Assembly: GCA_009781175.1 (NCBI GenBank) | Contig: WQYQ01000012.1 | Location: 36,873 to 100,872, forward strand | Length of the DNA: 64,000 nt | Direction of reading: 5' to 3' | Origin: Betaproteobacteria bacterium | GTDB taxonomy: Bacteria; Pseudomonadota; Gammaproteobacteria; Burkholderiales; Rhodocyclaceae | In this document: in pieces, positions 1 through 9,685 of the stretch | How the letters are laid out: each line of letters starts with the position of its first letter | How positions within the stretch are numbered: the stretch's first letter is position 1 | Position numbers and translations under genes: made by a program | Notes under the pieces: generated by a model | What the model saw: the letters and a program-made list of their open reading frames with translations, nothing else | The model's database searches: none | What the model was told of the DNA's origin: nothing

Positions 1-1
1 C

Positions 2-1591
2 ATCTATGCGGCGTCGGCCTGCCTGCTCATGGCTTCAGAAGGAGAGGGTTTTGGCCTGCCGCTGATCGAAGCCGCACGCCATAGCTGCCCGATCATCGCG
101 CGAGACATCCCGGTGTTCCGTGAAGTCGCGGGTACGCACGCGTATTATTTTTCGGGCGTCTCCGCCGATGATTTGGCAACCGCCCTGCAAGACTGGCTGG
201 AATTACGAGCGGCAGGAAATGCTCCCTTATCGACGGGTTTTCCTTTCTTAAGCTGGAAACAAAGCGCCGCGCAGCTTCTGCAGGCCATACTCCCAAAGCG
301 GAATCGGCCATGCCTAGACACCGAAGAGCAAATGACGGCGGAACGGCAGACAGATAATTTCAAGCCTCGTGTGCTGCAACTTATTCCATATCCGATTCGC
401 AAGCCTCGCCACGGAGGGCAGTTGCGCGCCTCTGCCATCCGTCGAAGCCTCCTTGAAAACGGATTTGACGTTCAATCAATTGGTTTTTATCAGGAGGAAG
501 GTTATCGAAAAGACGCTTTGTCGCCTCATGATGTGGCCTTCCCCCCCCAGAGTCCATTCCGCTTATATAGGGGCAACCACATTCCAGAACTGACCGATTT
601 TGCGATGACATTCTTCGCTGTCAATGACGAGCAGGCTTACAGACAAGTCAAGCAAGCTGTTCGTGCGACCATTGATGTCATTATTGTCGAACAGCCTTGG
701 TTTTATCCTCTCGCCAAGCGATTGCAAGCAGAAGTTCCAGCCTGCCGGGACACAATCATCGTCTTTAGCTCACAGAATATCGAAGCTCCGATGAAACGTG
801 GCATGTTTGAAAATTTGAATAGCATAACAACAGAGGCCATTGAAGATATCGCGTCATTGGAACGGGAGGCCGCGCGTGAGGCAGACTTCAGCGTCGCGGT
901 CACGGAAGAGGATGCCAATGTGTTTCGCGAATATGGGAGTAAAACAGTCATTGTTGCGCCCAACGGCATTGATCCCTGGTCGGCGGATTCAGAGCGCCTG
1001 GATTTTTGGCGCCCCCGATTGCCACAAAATCCTTGGCCGCTTTTTGTAGCCAGTGCGCATCCTCCGAACTTCATTGGGTTCATGGCTTCCGTCGGTAATG
1101 CCTTGGGTTGTATCCCTCCAGGCTCCCGGCTGGTGATCGCAGGCGGCGCTGGACCGCATCTGGAGCGAATGCTGTTCGATTCGCCATGGGGTAGATTGAA
1201 TGCGTCGCGCATACAGGTTCTGGGAGTGCTTGACGATGACGATCTGGCGGCTGTGAAGCAGCTGGCCCACGTGTTTCTTCTGCCTATCGGCGGCGGCGGC
1301 GGTTCCAATATCAAGACCGCCGAAGCGCTTTACTCGGGGAAGCCTGTTATATGCACCAGCACGGCTCTCAGAGGATTTGAAGACTATCGCGGGCTACCTG
1401 GTCTGTCCGTGGCGGATACGCCGCAGGCGTTTCAGCAAGCGATTCGCTCCACTCTTCAAAGTAATCGTCATATCAACGCAGGGTTGGAAACCGACAGGCG
1501 TTTGCGCCAGAGACTCACTTGGCGAGTTAGCTTGAATGCGCTGCCTCACATGGTGTCGAATGTATTGTTTGCAAAATGGAAGACCTCATGA
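2..1591 (+). CDS. Multidomain glycosyltransferase, 5' end outside the window
   Basis: The reading frame is open from base 2, before the first ATG at 29, so this is the C-terminal part of a longer protein. The first ~95 visible residues are the end of a GT4 (GT-B fold) domain: EGEGFGLPLIEAA is the nucleotide-sugar binding motif, followed by IPVFREVAG. After a short linker, a second GT-B domain begins near PRVLQLIPYPIRKPRHGG and carries a donor-site region with a glycine run (IGGGGGSNIKTAEAL). Tandem glycosyltransferase domains are common in enzymes that build O-antigen or capsule repeats on the cytoplasmic face of the inner membrane. Substrates cannot be read from the sequence. The stop overlaps the next start by 4 bp (ATGA), which implies translational coupling. 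The frame is AT-richer than the later part of the window. Confidence 0.85.
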   Translation: MYAASACLLMASEGEGFGLPLIEAARHSCPIIARDIPVFREVAGTHAYYFSGVSADDLATALQDWLELRAAGNAPLSTGFPFLSWKQSAAQLLQAILPKRNRPCLDTEEQMTAERQTDNFKPRVLQLIPYPIRKPRHGGQLRASAIRRSLLENGFDVQSIGFYQEEGYRKDALSPHDVAFPPQSPFRLYRGNHIPELTDFAMTFFAVNDEQAYRQVKQAVRATIDVIIVEQPWFYPLAKRLQAEVPACRDTIIVFSSQNIEAPMKRGMFENLNSITTEAIEDIASLEREAAREADFSVAVTEEDANVFREYGSKTVIVAPNGIDPWSADSERLDFWRPRLPQNPWPLFVASAHPPNFIGFMASVGNALGCIPPGSRLVIAGGAGPHLERMLFDSPWGRLNASRIQVLGVLDDDDLAAVKQLAHVFLLPIGGGGGSNIKTAEALYSGKPVICTSTALRGFEDYRGLPGLSVADTPQAFQQAIRSTLQSNRHINAGLETDRRLRQRLTWRVSLNALPHMVSNVLFAKWKTS

Positions 1592-2745
1592 ACATCTGGC
1601 TTGATGTGACCACTATCTTGTCCTGGGGCAGGCCCGCGCTGGGTATTGTTCGCGTTGAAGCCGAAACGCTCAGGTATTTTTTGGCTGTCAACGACGAAAG
1701 GGTGCGTTTTTGCCGGTTTGATCGGGAAGCCGGCAATTATGGCGAAGTTTCCCGTGATATAGCTATCGATGCGCTTGCCTGTCTTGATGCCGGCGGCCAA
1801 AAATCGCCGTTATCCACTGGAAAGGTATTGGCACAACCTTTTCACGTGGGAGATACCTATATTTCACTCGGCCTTGATTGGGACCAAAAGGATTTGCCTT
1901 TCCTTTATACGTTGAAAAAGGCTCTTGGTCTGAAGGTTCTTCTTTTTTGTTATGACATCATCCCCATTCTGATGCCGGAGCATTGTGTATCCGGCGTTTC
2001 GGAAAAGTTTCAGGAATACTTCGTAAATGTGGCATGGTGCGCCGATTCTGTTTTATCTATTTCCGAATGCTCGCGAAATGATCTGAGAGATTATCTCGAA
2101 AGTGTCGGGGCGCCTATCCCGGAACTTGGTGTGGTACGTCTAGGGGGTGATCTTCCCACAGCCATCGCGCTTCCACCATCGCCTGAAATCGCCGAACTAA
2201 TCAAGAAAGAATTCATTCTCTTTGTTTCCACCATAGAGGCCCGCAAGAATCATAAAATCCTCTATCAAGCCTATAAGAAAATTTTGGAATCAGGGAATAC
2301 GAATATTCCTCTTTTACTCTTTGTCGGCATGCAGGGCTGGGGAGTCGACGATCTCATAGCGAGCATTCAGGAAAACCGTGAGATTCGTCCGTATATACAT
2401 CGCCTCAACCATGTTTCCGACAGTGATCTTGTGCATCTTTACAAAAACTGCTTGTTCACAGTCTACCCATCGCTCTATGAGGGCTGGGGGCTCCCTGTGG
2501 CGGAAAGTCTAGCTTATGGAAAGTTTTGCATCGCTTCAGATGCAGCCTCAATTCCCGAGGTTGGCGGAAACCTCATCGAATACATCTCTCCCCAAAATAA
2601 AGGTCTCTGGGCCGAACGGTTGAATTGGTATTTCCAGAATAGAGAGACGATCAATGAGCGGCAAAACGTAATTGTACGAAACTACCGGTCGTCGACCTGG
2701 AAAGAAACTGGAGCGGCAATATTTAATGCCGCGTTAAATTTATAA
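1588..2745 (+). CDS. GT4-family glycosyltransferase
   Basis: A 385-residue GT-B glycosyltransferase, presumably adding one sugar to a lipid-linked surface glycan at the cytoplasmic face of the membrane. The N-terminus MNIWLDVTTILSWGRPALG is typical of polysaccharide-cluster mannosyl/rhamnosyltransferases. The donor-binding half shows FVSTIEARKNHKIL and YPSLYEGWGLPVAESLAYG, whose conserved Glu residues contact the nucleotide sugar. I start at 1588, where ATGA overlaps the previous stop and GGAAG lies about 6 bases upstream. An ATG at 1576 is possible but less well placed. Donor and acceptor are unknown. It is followed by about 500 bases of decayed sequence. Confidence 0.88.
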   Translation: MNIWLDVTTILSWGRPALGIVRVEAETLRYFLAVNDERVRFCRFDREAGNYGEVSRDIAIDALACLDAGGQKSPLSTGKVLAQPFHVGDTYISLGLDWDQKDLPFLYTLKKALGLKVLLFCYDIIPILMPEHCVSGVSEKFQEYFVNVAWCADSVLSISECSRNDLRDYLESVGAPIPELGVVRLGGDLPTAIALPPSPEIAELIKKEFILFVSTIEARKNHKILYQAYKKILESGNTNIPLLLFVGMQGWGVDDLIASIQENREIRPYIHRLNHVSDSDLVHLYKNCLFTVYPSLYEGWGLPVAESLAYGKFCIASDAASIPEVGGNLIEYISPQNKGLWAERLNWYFQNRETINERQNVIVRNYRSSTWKETGAAIFNAALNL

Positions 2746-2751
2746 GGGTAA

Positions 2752-2823
2752 CTTATCAATGACTATCGGAAAGCAGTGCAAAAATTAGAGAGAGATCCTG
2801 ACTTTTCCTGCATTCGGAGCTAA
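2752..2823 (+). pseudogene. Possible tail remnant of a glycosyltransferase
   Basis: Immediately after the intact GT4 gene, one frame reads NDYRKAVQKLERDPDF before a stop at 2821. This style of sequence is common in the extreme C-terminal helix of GT4 enzymes. No start codon or upstream domain remains, so it is at most a remnant. The match is by eye and short. Confidence 0.3.
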
Positions 2824-2877
2824 ATGTGTTTTGGGAGGTGAGGTTTTTCTCATGGACGCTGGCCTTGCTTATATGCC

Positions 2878-3081
2878 GTATTCCGTGAAGTGGCAGGCGA
2901 GCATGCCGTCTATTTTTCCGGGACGTCCGTCGAGTCTCTTGCCGGGGCTGTAATCAAATGGCTTGGGGATTTTCAATGTGGAAGAGTTGTTCAGTCCGCC
3001 CCGATGAGATGACTGACGTGGAGTGAAAGCGCGCAACAGTTGGAGAGGGCGCTTGGCTTAGGCGTCGTGAATGAGACAGCA
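2878..3081 (+). pseudogene. Decayed glycosyltransferase fragment
   Basis: Translation from 2878 gives VFREVAGEHAVYFSG, then SLAGAVIKWL, an in-frame stop (TGA at about 3007), and then LTWSESAQQLERAL. This parallels the first gene of the window, which has VFREVAGTHAYYFSG, DLATALQDWL and LSWKQSAAQLLQAI in the same order and spacing. The fragment therefore comes from a related GT4 C-terminal domain and lacks its N-terminus. It suggests loss of a glycosyltransferase gene or unequal recombination between related genes in this cluster. The rest of 2746–3246 shows no other gene. Confidence 0.75.
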
Positions 3082-3246
3082 CGAAAGAATTGAAAGCGAT
3101 GGGTGGGGCAAGGAAAAGCATAATTAATCGCTGAGACACCCCCGCAGTCTTTAATAAAAAATTTTGGGGTGCCTCACATTCACCTTGACCAATCTTCCAG
3201 TTCAAGGATTTTTGATTTGATTGATACAAATAATCGGGCTTGCACT

Positions 3247-4218
3247 ATGCAATCAATTGCAGTCATCATCCCAACATACAAGGCGCGCAATCACATTATG
3301 GGTGTGATCGATGAGATTGGCCCCGAGGTGGCCCGGATTTACATCGTCGACGATTGCTGCCCTGATAACTCGGGTGATTTTGTAGCCGCCAATTGCAAAG
3401 ATGAGCGCGTATCTATAATCAAGCACACCGAAAACCAGGGTGTAGGTGGCGCCGTCATGACCGGCTACAAAGCTGCCATTAAAGATGGCATGAGTATTCT
3501 GGTCAAGATCGACAGTGATGGCCAAATGGACCCGGCCTTGATCATGGATTTTGTGGCCCCGATTATTAACGGCGAGGCCGATTACACAAAAGGGAACCGC
3601 TTTTTCGATCTCGAAAAAGTGCGTTCAATGCCAAAAGTGCGCCTGTTCGGCAACGCAGTGCTTTCGCTCATGAGCAAGCTATCGTCAGGCTATTGGAATC
3701 TTTTTGATCCAACAAACGGCTACACGGCTATTCATGTCGACGTGGCTCGCCACCTGCCTTTCAATAAAATCAGTCGCCGCTACTTCTTCGAGACGGACAT
3801 CCTCTTTAGATTAAATACGCTTCGTGCAGTGGTTGTTGATGTGCCCATGGATGCAAAGTACGCTGACGAAGTCAGTGGCTTGAAGATATCCAAGATTATT
3901 GGGGAGTTTTTTGTAAAACATATACGGAATTTTTCGAAGCGGATTTTTTACAATTACTACCTCCGAGACATGTCTCTTGCTTCAATCGAGTTGCCTGTGG
4001 GCATCGCGCTACTTGGTTTTGGCTTGATTTATGGTGGATATCACTGGGTACATTCCGTCCAGGCTGGTGCGTCCACTCCTGCCGGGACAGTGATGCTTGC
4101 CGCGTTGCCTGCATTGATGGGGTTACAACTGAATCTAGCTTTTTTGTCGTATGACATTTCCTCTGTGCCTGAGCGGCCTATACATAGGCACAGAACTTCC
4201 ATACGGCGGGAAAACTGA
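3247..4218 (+). CDS. GT2 polyprenyl-phosphate glycosyltransferase (GtrB/DPM1-like)
   Basis: A 323-residue GT2 (GT-A fold) enzyme. IAVIIPTYKARNHI opens the domain, IVDDCCPDNSGDFV gives the first acidic motif and IDSDGQMDP the DxD-like metal/nucleotide site. Two hydrophobic segments near the C-terminus (about LPVGIALLGFGLIYGGY and MLAALPALMGLQL) anchor it in the inner membrane. Family members move a sugar from a nucleotide donor to undecaprenyl or dolichyl phosphate. The next gene encodes a GtrA flippase, which supports a GtrB-like role. I start at ATG 3247, at the domain edge; an in-frame GTG at 3169 would add 26 atypical residues. The stop overlaps the next start (TGATG). Confidence 0.85.
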   Translation: MQSIAVIIPTYKARNHIMGVIDEIGPEVARIYIVDDCCPDNSGDFVAANCKDERVSIIKHTENQGVGGAVMTGYKAAIKDGMSILVKIDSDGQMDPALIMDFVAPIINGEADYTKGNRFFDLEKVRSMPKVRLFGNAVLSLMSKLSSGYWNLFDPTNGYTAIHVDVARHLPFNKISRRYFFETDILFRLNTLRAVVVDVPMDAKYADEVSGLKISKIIGEFFVKHIRNFSKRIFYNYYLRDMSLASIELPVGIALLGFGLIYGGYHWVHSVQAGASTPAGTVMLAALPALMGLQLNLAFLSYDISSVPERPIHRHRTSIRREN

Positions 4219-4580
4219 TGGTTTCAAGGCAGTTTTCAATATTTGTCATGATGGGTATTGCCTGTGCAGTGATTGATATCGGGGTAATGCAGTTGTTGAT
4301 CTGGGCCGGGATGTATTATCTGGTAGCTACCACGGTGGGTTTTGCAACTGGATTGATTGCAAATTTCTTGCTGCACACACACATAACGTTCAGCAAGAGT
4401 TACTCGCACGGCGCTCTCATGCGCTTCATGGCTGTAGTCTTACTCAACTATGTTTTAACGCTGCTTACCGTTTCGCTGTTCCATATGTGGCTAAACATGA
4501 CCCTCCTTGGCAAATTACTTTCACTGCCTCTGGTCGCCGTTAACGGATTCTTGCTGAGCAAACACTGGGTGTATAGGTAA
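4218..4580 (+). CDS. GtrA-family membrane protein
   Basis: A 120-residue, very hydrophobic protein with about four transmembrane segments. FATGLIANFLLHTHITF and the ending VNGFLLSKHWVYR are the family hallmarks. GtrA proteins are thought to flip undecaprenyl-phosphate-linked sugars across the inner membrane for use in periplasmic glycan modification. The gene overlaps its GT2 partner upstream and the acetyltransferase downstream (TAATG), so all are probably translated together. Length is normal for the family. Confidence 0.85.
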   Translation: MVSRQFSIFVMMGIACAVIDIGVMQLLIWAGMYYLVATTVGFATGLIANFLLHTHITFSKSYSHGALMRFMAVVLLNYVLTLLTVSLFHMWLNMTLLGKLLSLPLVAVNGFLLSKHWVYR

Positions 4581-5443
4581 TGGATTTTTCTCCTGTTCGG
4601 TGTGACGAGGCTGCCTATGCTGACTATGTGCGCCTTTTTGCTAAATGCTTTCCTGGCGTCGACAAGTACAGCCGCAACTACCTTGACTGGCTGTATCACT
4701 GCAACCCCGATGGTCAGGTCGTGGGGTACGACGCTCGTGACGGTGACCACCTCGCGGCGCACTATGTATGCATCCCCGCACGGGCACAGGTTGGTGACAA
4801 AGAGGTAAGGGTTTTGTTGTCGCTCAACACCGCGACGCATCCCGACTATCAGGGTAAGGGTCTTTTCACCCAATTGGCTGAACGCACCTATGCGGCTGGT
4901 GCGGCCCTGGGCTATGACTGCGTGTACGGGGTTGCCAATGCCAACAGCACACCGGGCTTCATACGCAAGTTAAAGTTCCAGCTAATAGGCCCATTACGGG
5001 CGATGGTGGGTGTTGGGTCGTTAGGAATTGATTTCGCGGACCTGAATGCGCTGCAATTTCGGCGCTCTTGGAGTCCGCAAGCACTGGCTTGGCGCTGCGC
5101 TTCCCCGGTAAACCCAGTGATTGCCCGTGCAGGACAAGACCACACTATTTTCCTCGCGCCTGCTCTATTCGGCGGTGCCTGCATGGCTACGGCGGAAATC
5201 GGTGGCGAAGCATCCGTTACTGCGGCTCACGTAGATATGACGAGCGGCTTCGCGTCTCCGCTGAGATTATTTATCGGCCTGATACCGCCGTCGGCGGCGC
5301 GGCGCTTGGCGCTCTATGTAGACATTCCCAAAACGTTACGGCCATCGCCGCTCAACCTGATCTACCGTTCACTGTCAGAGCGGATGGGCGCCATCGATCT
5401 GGATGCCGTTTTCTTCAATTTCCTCGACTTCGATGCTTACTGA
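4580..5443 (+). CDS. GNAT-family acyltransferase
   Basis: A 287-residue protein with a GNAT acetyl-CoA fold in its first ~150 residues. LLSLNTATHPDYQGKGLFTQL is the beta4 strand plus the pyrophosphate-binding Q-G-K-G loop, followed by ANANSTPGFIRKLKFQ, typical of the second half of the fold. The C-terminal half (from about residue 155) has no feature I recognise. Placed between a GtrA flippase and a PIG-L deacetylase, it may acylate an amino sugar of the surface glycan. This is inferred from context; substrate and acyl donor are unknown. The gene overlaps both neighbours. Confidence 0.75.
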   Translation: MDFSPVRCDEAAYADYVRLFAKCFPGVDKYSRNYLDWLYHCNPDGQVVGYDARDGDHLAAHYVCIPARAQVGDKEVRVLLSLNTATHPDYQGKGLFTQLAERTYAAGAALGYDCVYGVANANSTPGFIRKLKFQLIGPLRAMVGVGSLGIDFADLNALQFRRSWSPQALAWRCASPVNPVIARAGQDHTIFLAPALFGGACMATAEIGGEASVTAAHVDMTSGFASPLRLFIGLIPPSAARRLALYVDIPKTLRPSPLNLIYRSLSERMGAIDLDAVFFNFLDFDAY

Positions 5444-6290
5444 CGTGAGCGCGCCAGTTGCGCTATTCCTTTTCGCGCACCAGGACGACGAGTTCGGAGT
5501 ATTTGCTCGGATCGAAAAGGAGCTGCGCGCCGGACGGCGAGTTCGCTGCGCCTACATCACGGATGGTGCGGTTACTGCCGATCCGGATCTCCGGGATGCG
5601 GAGTCGCGGGCTGTGCTGCAAAAATTGGGCGTTTCCACGCACGACATCTTTTTTATGGGCCGGCAGTTAGGTATCGGTGATGGTCATCTGCATTCCAGCG
5701 TTGATGTACTGTCGGGCTGGTTGAATGCGTTTCTTGATATGCAGCCGCTAATCGTGGCTTGCTTTGTTCCTGCGTGGGAGGGAGGGCATCCTGATCATGA
5801 TCTATTGCATGCTGTAGCTGTGCGTTTGTTCGCTGCGCGTGGCTGCCTTGAAATTGTTAGACAGTACTCCCTCTACCATGGGCTGGGCTGTATTGGTCCG
5901 TTGTTCCACGTCCTCTCACCCTTGCCGCAGAATGGACCGGTTGAGCTACAGGCCATTTCATGGCGGGACCGCCTGCGTTACTTGAGGTTTTGTCTTTCCT
6001 ATCCGTCTCAATGGCGGAGTTGGGTCGGATTATTTCCTTTCGTGCTGTTGCGTTACCTGAGTGCTGGTTTTCAGCAATTGCAACACGTAAGTATCCCGCG
6101 TTTGGGTGAGAGACCGCATGAAGGCCCCCTTTATTACGAGTCCCGGGGCTTTGCCGATTGGTCGACGTTGCGCGAAGTACTTAATCAAACCCAGCATCCT
6201 GAGACGCAGAGTTCAGAAAGCCCCTTAATCTCTAGTTTCAAGTGCAACACCGAGGATGGAGTAAGGTGTTGCGATGGAAAAGAACTATAG
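5433..6290 (+). CDS. PIG-L family deacetylase, 3' end altered by IS sequence
   Basis: A LmbE/PIG-L zinc hydrolase, a family that removes N-acetyl groups from GlcNAc-type sugars. The zinc site is visible as FLFAHQDDEFG near the N-terminus and GGHPDHD around residue 110. I start at ATG 5433, eleven bases inside the preceding gene. An ATG at 5403 would add ten unlikely residues. The last ~20 residues, about SSFKCNTEDGVRCCDGKEL, are encoded by the left end of an IS30 fragment, so the natural C-terminus has been replaced. The catalytic core looks complete and the protein may still work. Together with the GNAT gene it suggests deacetylation and re-acylation of an amino sugar. Confidence 0.78.
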   Translation: MLTDVSAPVALFLFAHQDDEFGVFARIEKELRAGRRVRCAYITDGAVTADPDLRDAESRAVLQKLGVSTHDIFFMGRQLGIGDGHLHSSVDVLSGWLNAFLDMQPLIVACFVPAWEGGHPDHDLLHAVAVRLFAARGCLEIVRQYSLYHGLGCIGPLFHVLSPLPQNGPVELQAISWRDRLRYLRFCLSYPSQWRSWVGLFPFVLLRYLSAGFQQLQHVSIPRLGERPHEGPLYYESRGFADWSTLREVLNQTQHPETQSSESPLISSFKCNTEDGVRCCDGKEL

Positions 6291-6402
6291 TCATCTGAGC
6301 GCGGAAGAGCGCGTGGTCATTATGATTGAGCGAGCAAAGGATGCAAGCGCGAGGGTGATCGCGCGGTCGCTTTCAACGGTGACACGCGAACTCAAGTGTC
6401 AC
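6225..6402 (+). mobile_element. IS30-family fragment (left end and truncated transposase)
   Basis: An ATG at 6274 begins MEKNYSHLSAEERVVIMIER, continuing into ARVIARSLSTVTRELKCH. This is the N-terminal helix-turn-helix of IS30-family transposases. The usual four residues between ARSL and STVTREL appear deleted and similarity stops near 6402, so only about 45 of ~330 codons remain. The leader holds an 8-bp inverted repeat, GCAACACC at 6244–6251 and GGTGTTGC at 6265–6272. The exact left boundary is uncertain (about 6225). It is an inactive relic at the junction between the PIG-L gene and the membrane-protein gene. Confidence 0.75.
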
Positions 6403-6494
6403 CGCAAGGGGGCGTTGGCCTGCTGTCTCTGGTGGCAGCAAGTGGGTTTACCATATATGCGGTGGGTATACAGGTTAATTCCTTGAGATTTTTC

Positions 6495-8570
6495 ATGAAG
6501 CTTAATAAAAACACATCCCGTTGGGCCAGATGCGCTCTGATTTTGACTCTTTGCACCATTACCATCGCGGTGGTCAAACGATATGAAATACTGAACAATT
6601 TTGCAATTTTAAGCGGAGATAGCTTCGATGCTGTCATTAGCGCGGCGATCTTGGAGCACTGGTTCAATGTCGTGAAAGGTAGCGCCAACTGGTTCGATGT
6701 TGGGTATTTTTACCCCTATACCAGAACGATTGCTCAGACCGACGCCTATTTTTTGGTTGGACTGATCTATGCTCCCATCAGAATTTTGGGTGTTGATCCA
6801 TTTTTATCGCAGGAGATCGCTGGAATTGCATTAAAGGCCATTGGGTTTTGGGGGGCTTATTTATTTGCCAAAAAAATTAAACTCCCCTTTGGACATGCCT
6901 GCCTGCTGGCTGTTTTATTTACATTGGCAAATATAATTAATATCCGGCCCTCGCGTATTCAGTTGGCAACGGTTTCATTTATACCTGTCATGCTGTGCTG
7001 TTTATTGAACTTTTGGCAAAACCTGGTAAGCGCGAACAAGAATAAAATTTTGCTATGGGGCGGTTGTTGTGGCTTGTTTTACGGAGCATGGGCTCTGACC
7101 TGCTTCTACACTGCGTGGTTTTTTCTATTTGTTTTTTTGCTTTATGTTGTTTTTCTTTGGGTGTTCATGTCTAAAGCAGAACGAGCCTTGGTCTTTGCCT
7201 ACGCGAAAAACTGCTGGCCCCAGTTGCTTGCGGTGATATGCATAAGCGTTGTGTCCTTATTCCCTTTCATTTATGCATTCCTTCCCAAGTCACTAGAAGT
7301 CGGAGTGCGGACTTATAGCTCAGCCAGCTCAAACACCATTCCTGTATGGGGATTGTTCGACCTCGGCAGCTCAAACTTCATGTACGGAAGCGTTTTCAAA
7401 GAGATACTTTCCTTCTCAGGGGTTGCCTATAAACCTATGGGTGAGTATGGGACCATGGGGTATGGGTTTCTTCTGTTTGGTTTGTTTTTGGCCGGGGCAT
7501 ACTCTTTTTTCGTAAAGAAAACCGATGAACCGAACGTGTTCTGGAAAGCGTTAGTGGCTGCCACGCTACTGGCATTTATTTTTGGTTTGAAAATTTTAGG
7601 GCATTCGGCTTGGTTTTTTGTTTACCACACAATCCCTGGTGCCAAGGCGCTCAATGTCATTTCCGCCATTTATGTTGTTTTGTATTTTCCTGTGGCAATA
7701 ATCGCCATAGAGTTTTTGAAAAAAGCAAATTCCAATACTCTGTTATTTTTACTTATATCGGCAATGCTGCTGCTTAGCGAACTTAGCAAACCGGATTTAT
7801 CGCTAAACAGAAGGGCTGAAATTGAAAAGATATCTAATATCACCCCCCCCCCGGAGTGCAAAGTATTTTATGTTTCTGGATGGGAATTTCAAAAATCTCC
7901 CGCCTTGGTTGATAACTCGACTATTCAATATTATGCGCATAATGTTTCAGCAATCATGATTGCACAGATGACAGGCATCCCTACGATCAATGGTATTGCT
8001 TCATTTGCTCCGAGAGATTGGAATTTCGCATTTCCCTATAAATATGACTATGAGCAACGAATTGCCGACTATACAAACGACAAGGAAATCAATGGATTGT
8101 GTCGGTTGGATCTAAACAACAAAACGTGGTCCATTGTTGAAGATCGGGGAGTTGCGGATTTCACAAGAGATATTGACTTCAGAGCAGGTAGAGGATGGTC
8201 GGGAATCATTCAAAAAGTCGAAGGATTATCCTTCCGAGAGGATTGGGGAGCTTGGTCCAATTCTGATTCTGTGAATTTTAAATTTGTCGGGCCACTGCCG
8301 GGTGAGTTTGATTTGCATCTTGTCGCGCGTGCTTTTGGCCCGAATGTCGACGGTGAATTTGAGGTCTCTGTTGGAGCGGACTCAAGCAAATTCAGGCTCT
8401 CGACAAATGACGAGGAGAGGGTTATCAAATTAAAAAATCCGGAAGGCGCCAGGGTGGTTCGTATAAAAATTCCGAATGCTATCTCGCCGAAGAGCTTAGG
8501 TTTAAGTGGTGATGATCGAAATCTGGGTATCGGTTTTGTTGAAATGAAGATTGTCCCTTCAAATAAGTGA
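6495..8570 (+). CDS. Large polytopic membrane protein, GT-C/YfhO-like
   Basis: A 691-residue protein with an N-terminal signal anchor, ten or more hydrophobic segments up to about residue 460, then a soluble C-terminal region of ~230 residues predicted to be periplasmic. The topology (a charged loop with DVGYFYPYTRTIAQTDAY after the first helix, many helices, then a beta-rich tail) resembles GT-C fold glycosyltransferases that use polyprenyl-linked donors. This is a structural guess; no motif proves activity. ATG 6495 is chosen because the 33 in-frame codons upstream follow IS30 debris. It is the most AT-rich gene here, with runs of A and T, which suggests recent acquisition. It could use the sugar supplied by the GT2/GtrA pair. 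Confidence 0.65.
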   Translation: MKLNKNTSRWARCALILTLCTITIAVVKRYEILNNFAILSGDSFDAVISAAILEHWFNVVKGSANWFDVGYFYPYTRTIAQTDAYFLVGLIYAPIRILGVDPFLSQEIAGIALKAIGFWGAYLFAKKIKLPFGHACLLAVLFTLANIINIRPSRIQLATVSFIPVMLCCLLNFWQNLVSANKNKILLWGGCCGLFYGAWALTCFYTAWFFLFVFLLYVVFLWVFMSKAERALVFAYAKNCWPQLLAVICISVVSLFPFIYAFLPKSLEVGVRTYSSASSNTIPVWGLFDLGSSNFMYGSVFKEILSFSGVAYKPMGEYGTMGYGFLLFGLFLAGAYSFFVKKTDEPNVFWKALVAATLLAFIFGLKILGHSAWFFVYHTIPGAKALNVISAIYVVLYFPVAIIAIEFLKKANSNTLLFLLISAMLLLSELSKPDLSLNRRAEIEKISNITPPPECKVFYVSGWEFQKSPALVDNSTIQYYAHNVSAIMIAQMTGIPTINGIASFAPRDWNFAFPYKYDYEQRIADYTNDKEINGLCRLDLNNKTWSIVEDRGVADFTRDIDFRAGRGWSGIIQKVEGLSFREDWGAWSNSDSVNFKFVGPLPGEFDLHLVARAFGPNVDGEFEVSVGADSSKFRLSTNDEERVIKLKNPEGARVVRIKIPNAISPKSLGLSGDDRNLGIGFVEMKIVPSNK

Positions 8571-8624
8571 GCCGAAGAAATCAGGCAGGTCATTACAGTG
8601 TCCAAAAAATTGCAAGCCCCTTAA

Positions 8625-9683
<1,059 letters not shown>

Positions 9684-9685
9684 TC

